10,132 nucleotides of DNA from CAZRWH01 sp964603905 (lineage in GTDB: Bacteria > Patescibacteriota > Gracilibacteria > UBA1369 > UBA12470), in the NCBI GenBank assembly GCA_964603905.1, contig CAZRWH010000039.1:1-10132 (forward strand), given 5' to 3'. Below are positions 6,397 to 10,132 of the stretch, in pieces (the stretch's first letter is position 1; every line of letters begins with the position of its first letter). Below the pieces are notes generated by a model. That model searched no databases, had not been told where the DNA came from, and saw only the letters and a program-made list of their open reading frames with translations. Made by a program: the position numbers and the translations under genes.

Positions 6397-7337
6397 GCAA
6401 AAACCTTCACCCCCACAAAAACCGCATAAACCAAGACAAGAACCAACGCTTCACCGCGGAAGAGCGTTAGTTTTTTTCTAAATAACAGAAGCAACGCAAG
6501 CACAGACGCAAGAATCCAATATGGAATATCGAACATCAGAAGCCCGTTAGAAACTTCAAACCCATTAATCAAAGCACCACTACTCATCGACAGAAGTGGG
6601 TCTGTAATATTACTTCCAATCAAAGCACCAATCGCAAGACCAGGAGCTTTTTTGACAGCACCAGCAACAGCTGTACTGAGCTCAGGAAGACAGGTCGCAA
6701 CACCAACAATCATGACGCCGACGAAGCTCTCTGTAACTCCGTAGAAGTCCGCCAACACAAGAGATTTATCAAGAACAACATCTGCCGAAAAAATCAAAAC
6801 GCCGATACCTCCACACAAAATCAAGAACCTCAACCAGAGAGGAAGACCTTTTTTTTCGTGATCCGCCAGTTCCTCAGCTTGTTCGGTAAGCTTGTCGTGC
6901 TTTGTTGTATAAACCAGATAACCAATATAAACAGCAATCAGCCCGGCAGCCTCGATACGAGTCACTCCATCACCGGTATAAACCACTAACCAAAAAAGCA
7001 CAGCAGCAATCAACATCATCATCCCGTCGATCTTGAGAGCCTTTTCATTCGCATGAATATTGTGAATCAACCCCGCAACACCAAGAACCAGGGTAGTCTG
7101 AGTGAGACAAGAACCCACGATCGCTCCAACAGCAAGACTCGGCGCACCATCTATCCCAGAAAAAACCGAAACCATAATCTCCGGCAAACTTGTCCCAATA
7201 CTAACAATCGTAAGCCCAATCAAAAGTCCCGAGACACCCAAACGATGAGCAATAGCTTTACCAGAATCAATGATAAGGCCAGACCCAAGCCACAATCCGG
7301 CAAGTCCAAGTCCTAACAATAGAAAATCTAAAAACAT
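6393..7337 (-). CDS. CaCA-family Na+/Ca2+ exchanger-like membrane protein
   Basis: This 314-residue, strongly hydrophobic protein should have about 10 membrane helices in two inverted halves, joined by a charged cytoplasmic loop (about 145-165, KHDKLTEQAEELADHEKK). It probably exports calcium in exchange for Na+ or H+. The two alpha repeats are visible: GTSLPE (48-53) with GSCLTQ (75-80), and ATCLPE (214-219) with GSNITD (241-246). Aligned to NCX_Mj, Glu53, Glu219, Ser76, Ser242, Thr215 and Asp246 match ion ligands. Gln80 replaces Asn81 and Cys216 replaces Ser210. The ATG at 7337 follows AATACAAATAAA, with no Shine-Dalgarno. The stop overlaps the ychF stop, and the start faces the HisA-like gene across 71 bp. 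Confidence 0.92.
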   Translation of the reverse strand: MFLDFLLLGLGLAGLWLGSGLIIDSGKAIAHRLGVSGLLIGLTIVSIGTSLPEIMVSVFSGIDGAPSLAVGAIVGSCLTQTTLVLGVAGLIHNIHANEKALKIDGMMMLIAAVLFWLVVYTGDGVTRIEAAGLIAVYIGYLVYTTKHDKLTEQAEELADHEKKGLPLWLRFLILCGGIGVLIFSADVVLDKSLVLADFYGVTESFVGVMIVGVATCLPELSTAVAGAVKKAPGLAIGALIGSNITDPLLSMSSGALINGFEVSNGLLMFDIPYWILASVLALLLLFRKKLTLFRGEALVLVLVYAVFVGVKVFA

Positions 7338-7339
7338 TT

Positions 7340-7374
7340 TATTTGTATTTGAAAAAACTGTTCGAATACAAGTA
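7340..7374. promoter_or_regulatory. Inverted repeat in divergent promoter region (candidate operator)
   Basis: Arms 7340-7353 and 7361-7374 pair at 12 of 14 positions around a 7-base AAAACTG centre. The core TTGTATTTGAA / TTCGAATACAA has one mismatch. The dyad overlaps the -35, the spacer and the first bases of the -10 of the putative plus-strand promoter, and starts 3 bases from the exchanger ATG. It is therefore placed to control both divergent genes. It could also form a hairpin in the exchanger mRNA leader. Confidence 0.45.
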
Positions 7375-7378
7375 TTAT
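7349..7378 (+). promoter_or_regulatory. Candidate promoter of the HisA-like gene
   Basis: TTGAAA (7349-7354), an 18-base spacer and TATTAT (7373-7378) form a good sigma-70-type promoter. It would start transcription near 7385, about 24 bases before the ATG at 7409. On the opposite strand no equally good promoter for the exchanger is seen. TTGTAT with TACAAA at 18 bases would give an almost leaderless exchanger transcript, which is a weak guess. Confidence 0.55.
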
Positions 7379-7408
7379 CCTAACGTGAAACTTAAGCAAT
7401 AGATTCGT

Positions 7409-8007
7409 ATGGAAATTATTCCGAGTATTTACATTCAGGACGGGAAAATAGTTTCTTGGTACAAAGGCACACAAAACCAACAGAAGAAAACCTACGTCAA
7501 AGACCCTCTCAACATGGCAAGGTATTTTGATGCACAAGGAGCAAAAAAGATCCAAGTAATTGATCTAAACGGAAGTCTTCAAGGCGGAACTCAGCACATC
7601 CGAATAATCAAATCGATCTGCCAATCTGTGAAAGCGGAAGTACAACTCGGTGGAGGAATTCGAACAATGGAACATCTCGACGCGGCATTCGAACTAGGCG
7701 TTGCGCGAGTAATCCTTGGAGTTTCATCAATTTATATTCTCAAAGACGCAATCAAAAAATACGGCCCAGACAAGATCATCATGGGGATCAAAAGCCACGA
7801 CGACATTGTTGAAACAGACCTAACAATGGAAGGGGAGACGCCAACAGTTACAGAACTTGCAGCCAAATTTGTCGAAGCAGGAATCACAACAATAATTCAC
7901 AAAGACATGGACGCGGAAGGATCTCTCTACCATCCAAACTTCGATATGATCGAGCAACTTGTATACGAACTCGACGGCAAAGTAGATGTTTATTGCTCAG
8001 GCGGAAT
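7409..8007 (+). CDS. HisA-fold TIM-barrel protein with altered active site (partial)
   Basis: 199 residues plus one partial codon are visible; about 40 residues are lost in the gap if it has the usual HisA length near 240. The frame of HisA, the histidine-pathway ProFAR isomerase, is clear: MEIIPSIYIQDGK, VKDPLNMARYFDAQGAKKIQVIDLNG (30-55), QLGGGIR (79-85) and CSGG (196-199), with the phosphate-binding Gly motifs kept. The residues known to matter for catalysis in Thermotoga HisA are not kept: Asp8 aligns with Tyr8, Asp127 with Lys128 in GIKSHDD, and Thr164 with Lys165 in IIHKDMDAEG. I therefore do not call it hisA. It may be a paralogue with another activity or a binding protein. No histidine gene is nearby. 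The ATG at 7409 follows a good promoter and has no Shine-Dalgarno. Confidence 0.8.
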
Positions 8008-8107
8008 NNNNNNNNNNNNNNNNNNNNNNNNNNNNNNNNNNNNNNNNNNNNNNNNNNNNNNNNNNNNNNNNNNNNNNNNNNNNNNNNNNNNNNNNNNNNN
8101 NNNNNNN
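8008..8107. other. Assembly gap (100 N)
   Basis: Exactly 100 N, a placeholder of unknown true length. It hides the convergent 3' ends of the HisA-like gene (roughly 40 codons missing) and the Rel gene (probably only a few codons missing). Confidence 0.98.
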
Positions 8108-10128
8108 TTAATCACATCCTTAACAGCCGAAAGTGCTCTAAGCGCTCTTTCAAGATGTGCTAAGTCGTAGACCTCAACTTTTACGGTGACTCGTTTTATC
8201 TCAAGGGTCTTTGTGTTTTCGACGCCGACTTTGTAGATGTTTACTCCCAGTGATGAGAGCGCTCTTGTGATATCACGCAGAAGTCCAACACGGTCATTAA
8301 CATCAACTGCGATATCAACACGGTAGATTTTTAGAGATTCTTTGTTCGCTTTTTCTTTGAGTTCTTCATTTCCAAGTACGATGGCCATTGCTCTGTTCAT
8401 TCGATCTTTCGAAAGCATTTCTTCGTTTATGATTTTCTCAGTTTCGGCAGGTTTTCCGAGTAGTTCTTCAGGTGAATAGAAGGCGTGTATGACGTTTTTC
8501 ACGCTTATAGATCCTTCTCCAATTGAGGTTACTAATTCCTTCATGTTTTTGACCTCGAACTCAGTCAAAACAGATTCAAGAAGTGTTTTTGAAGGCTTCT
8601 TGAGTTTGGTTTTTCCGAACATTGCGAGCTGGTCGTTTAGAAGTGTTAGGCCGGCTTTATAATTACGAGAACCGCTTTGTTGTCGGAAGTATTCTTTGAT
8701 TTTTGATCTGGCCATTCCGGTCTTCACGGTTGTAAGCCATTCGCGTTTTGGAGTAGCTTTTTCTGATGTCAAAATTTTGACGGTTGCTCCAGTTTCAAGA
8801 GGTGTGACTAGCGGAAGTCGCTCTCCGTTAATCTCGGCAGAGACAGCTTTGTTACCAACGTCTGTATGGATGTGATACGCGAAGTCGATGGCGTTCGCAC
8901 CGTATGGTAAATCTATAACCGCACCTTTTGGAGTGAAGGTAAAAATGCGATCTTGGAATATGTCGAATTTAAGATCTTCAACGAAGTCGTAATTAGTTCT
9001 GACCTCTTTTTGAATGGTGAGAATTTTGGTTGCCCATTCAGCATGTTTTTTGAAAACTTCTGGGGTGTCAGACTTGCCCTTTCCAGGTTTGCGAGTAGAG
9101 TCATAAAAGTAATGTGCCGCGATTCCGTATTCAGCGTCGAGATGCATTTCACGGGTTCTGATTTGGAACTCGGTTATGGTTCCGTCTATTCCGAAAACAG
9201 TGGTGTGGATGCTTTGGTAGCCATTAACTTTTGGCACGGCGATATAGTCTTTGATTCGTTTGTGTTTAGGTCGAAAAGTTTGATGTACAACTCCGAGAGT
9301 TCGGTAGCATTCGTCCACATCTTTTACAATTATTCGGAGGGCGATTAGGTCATAAATATCATGAAAAGTTTTTCCGGTATGAAGCATTTTTTTGAAAATG
9401 CTATAAAGACTTTTCTTGCGTGCATGGATCTCTGCTCGGATACCTTTGCTACGCAGTGAGGACTTGATTTTACGAGCAGTTTCTCGAAGGATTTTGTCGT
9501 TTTGCATTGCGCTTTCCTCAACCAAAGATCGTGTTTTGTCGTAATCGGCAGGATAAATATATTTGAAGCACAGATCTTCCATTTCCGATTTGATATCCCA
9601 GATTCCAAGAAGGTTCGCAATAGGCACATAAATCTCGAGAGTCTCTTTTGCGATCCGCAGTTTCTTGCCAGGTTTATCAATGAAATCGAGAGTCCGCATA
9701 TTGTGAAGACGGTCCGCAAGTTTAACAAGGATGATCCGCAGGTCTTTGGCACTATGAATAAAAAGCCTTTTGAGAGATTCGATCTGACGCTCAGCCATAT
9801 CGTGTTGGTAGTAAACCTTCGAAAGTTTGGTAACTCCTTCAACAAGATAAGAAACCTCTTTTCCAAACTCTTCCTCGATGTCTTTGATTGTATACTCTGT
9901 GTCTTCGGGGACATCGTGAAGGAGTGCAGTCAGCAGTGTGTCGACATCAACTTTGTAGTTAAGCAAGATCGAGCAAGCCGCTATTGGATGGAGAATATAA
10001 GGCGATCCATCATTACGTCTTTGGTCACCATGTGCTCTTTTAGCAAAATCATAAGCCTTGAGTATTCTGTCCTCGTCTAGCTTTGGCATATACTCCTTTG
10101 CAAGTTTTATGACAGTTCCAATTCTCAA
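8108..10128 (-). CDS. rel: Bifunctional (p)ppGpp synthetase/hydrolase, RelA/SpoT homologue
   Basis: This cytoplasmic protein makes and degrades the stringent-response alarmone (p)ppGpp. 673 residues are visible. The HD hydrolase domain has HDVPED (71-76) and KLADRLHNMRT (136-146). The synthetase has YDLIALRIIV (259-268), RIKD (291-294), KVNGYQSIHT (300-309) and EFQIRT (320-325). Its RxKD motif is the type found in bifunctional enzymes, not the ExDD of RelA. TGS is at about 393-455, a helical region follows, and ACT is at about 603-673. The Cys-containing zinc-finger/RIS domain normally before ACT is absent; no Cys occurs after residue 273. The C-terminus probably ends a few codons inside the gap. 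The TTG at 10128 aligns with the family start, but the frame stays open to the window edge. An ATG at 10089 behind AAAGGAG would remove the first residues. Confidence 0.95.
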
Positions 10129-10132
10129 AATC

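Noticed and set aside
9345..9914. 189-residue minus-strand ORF within rel
   Set aside because: An alternative frame of rel, whose own frame carries all RSH motifs.
9502..10080. 192-residue plus-strand ORF opposite rel
   Set aside because: Shadow of the strongly conserved rel frame. It has no recognisable family, start signal or domain. The same applies to 8953-9348.
1..10132. Recoded UGA (code 25, as in Gracilibacteria)
   Set aside because: Conserved genes contain no in-frame TGA. TGA is merely absent among the five visible stops, which is too few to mean anything.
1..10132. Defence system, prophage or insertion sequence
   Set aside because: No transposase, integrase, nuclease, toxin-antitoxin or phage gene is visible. 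The recognisable genes are housekeeping or transport.

Overview
The window looks like a bacterial chromosome segment from a lineage with small, tightly packed genes and moderate to low GC. Supporting signs are encoded bacterial housekeeping proteins (YchF, a long Rel, type I 3-dehydroquinate dehydratase) and a bacterial tRNA-Phe with encoded CCA. The genes read cleanly in the standard code. All five visible stop codons are TAA or TAG, and no TGA interrupts a gene. Almost no start has a Shine-Dalgarno sequence; several follow A-rich stretches instead. A Patescibacteria (CPR)-like origin is my guess and is not proven by anything here. Three runs of exactly 100 N (3671-3770, 5202-5301, 8008-8107) are scaffold-gap placeholders, so the window is four contigs and every ORF crossing a gap is artificial.

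Layout. Positions 1-205 are non-coding and hold a degenerate repeat with 60-bp spacing and a long inverted repeat. A membrane-anchored, possibly deacetylase-like exported protein follows on the minus strand (206-1411). Next come a tRNA-Phe gene (1528-1602), an unrecognised acidic 329-residue protein (1700-2689), a hairpin and a near-consensus promoter. That promoter drives an acidic Asp/Thr-rich putative lipoprotein that runs into gap 1.

After gap 1 a small lipoprotein (partial) and an FAD/NAD(P)-binding oxidoreductase lie together on the minus strand. They are divergent from aroD, whose start is only 19 bp from the oxidoreductase start (or overlaps it within one CATG). aroD runs into gap 2, and the ribosome-associated ATPase YchF begins at the base after it. 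YchF converges with a CaCA-family Na+/Ca2+ exchanger-like protein with overlapping stop codons. The exchanger is divergent from a HisA-fold protein across a 71-bp region containing a promoter and a striking dyad. The HisA-like gene runs into gap 3, converging on a long Rel (RelA/SpoT homologue) that fills the right end.

How the genes fit together. There is no obvious single pathway or defence system. The contents are translation and stress housekeeping (tRNA-Phe, YchF, Rel), one shikimate-pathway step, one redox enzyme, ion transport and cell-surface proteins. The most notable points are a HisA-fold protein in which the known catalytic positions (Asp8, Asp127, Thr164 of the Thermotoga enzyme) are Tyr, Lys and Lys; a Rel that keeps hydrolase, synthetase, TGS and ACT regions but has no Cys-containing zinc-finger/RIS domain; and the general lack of Shine-Dalgarno sequences.
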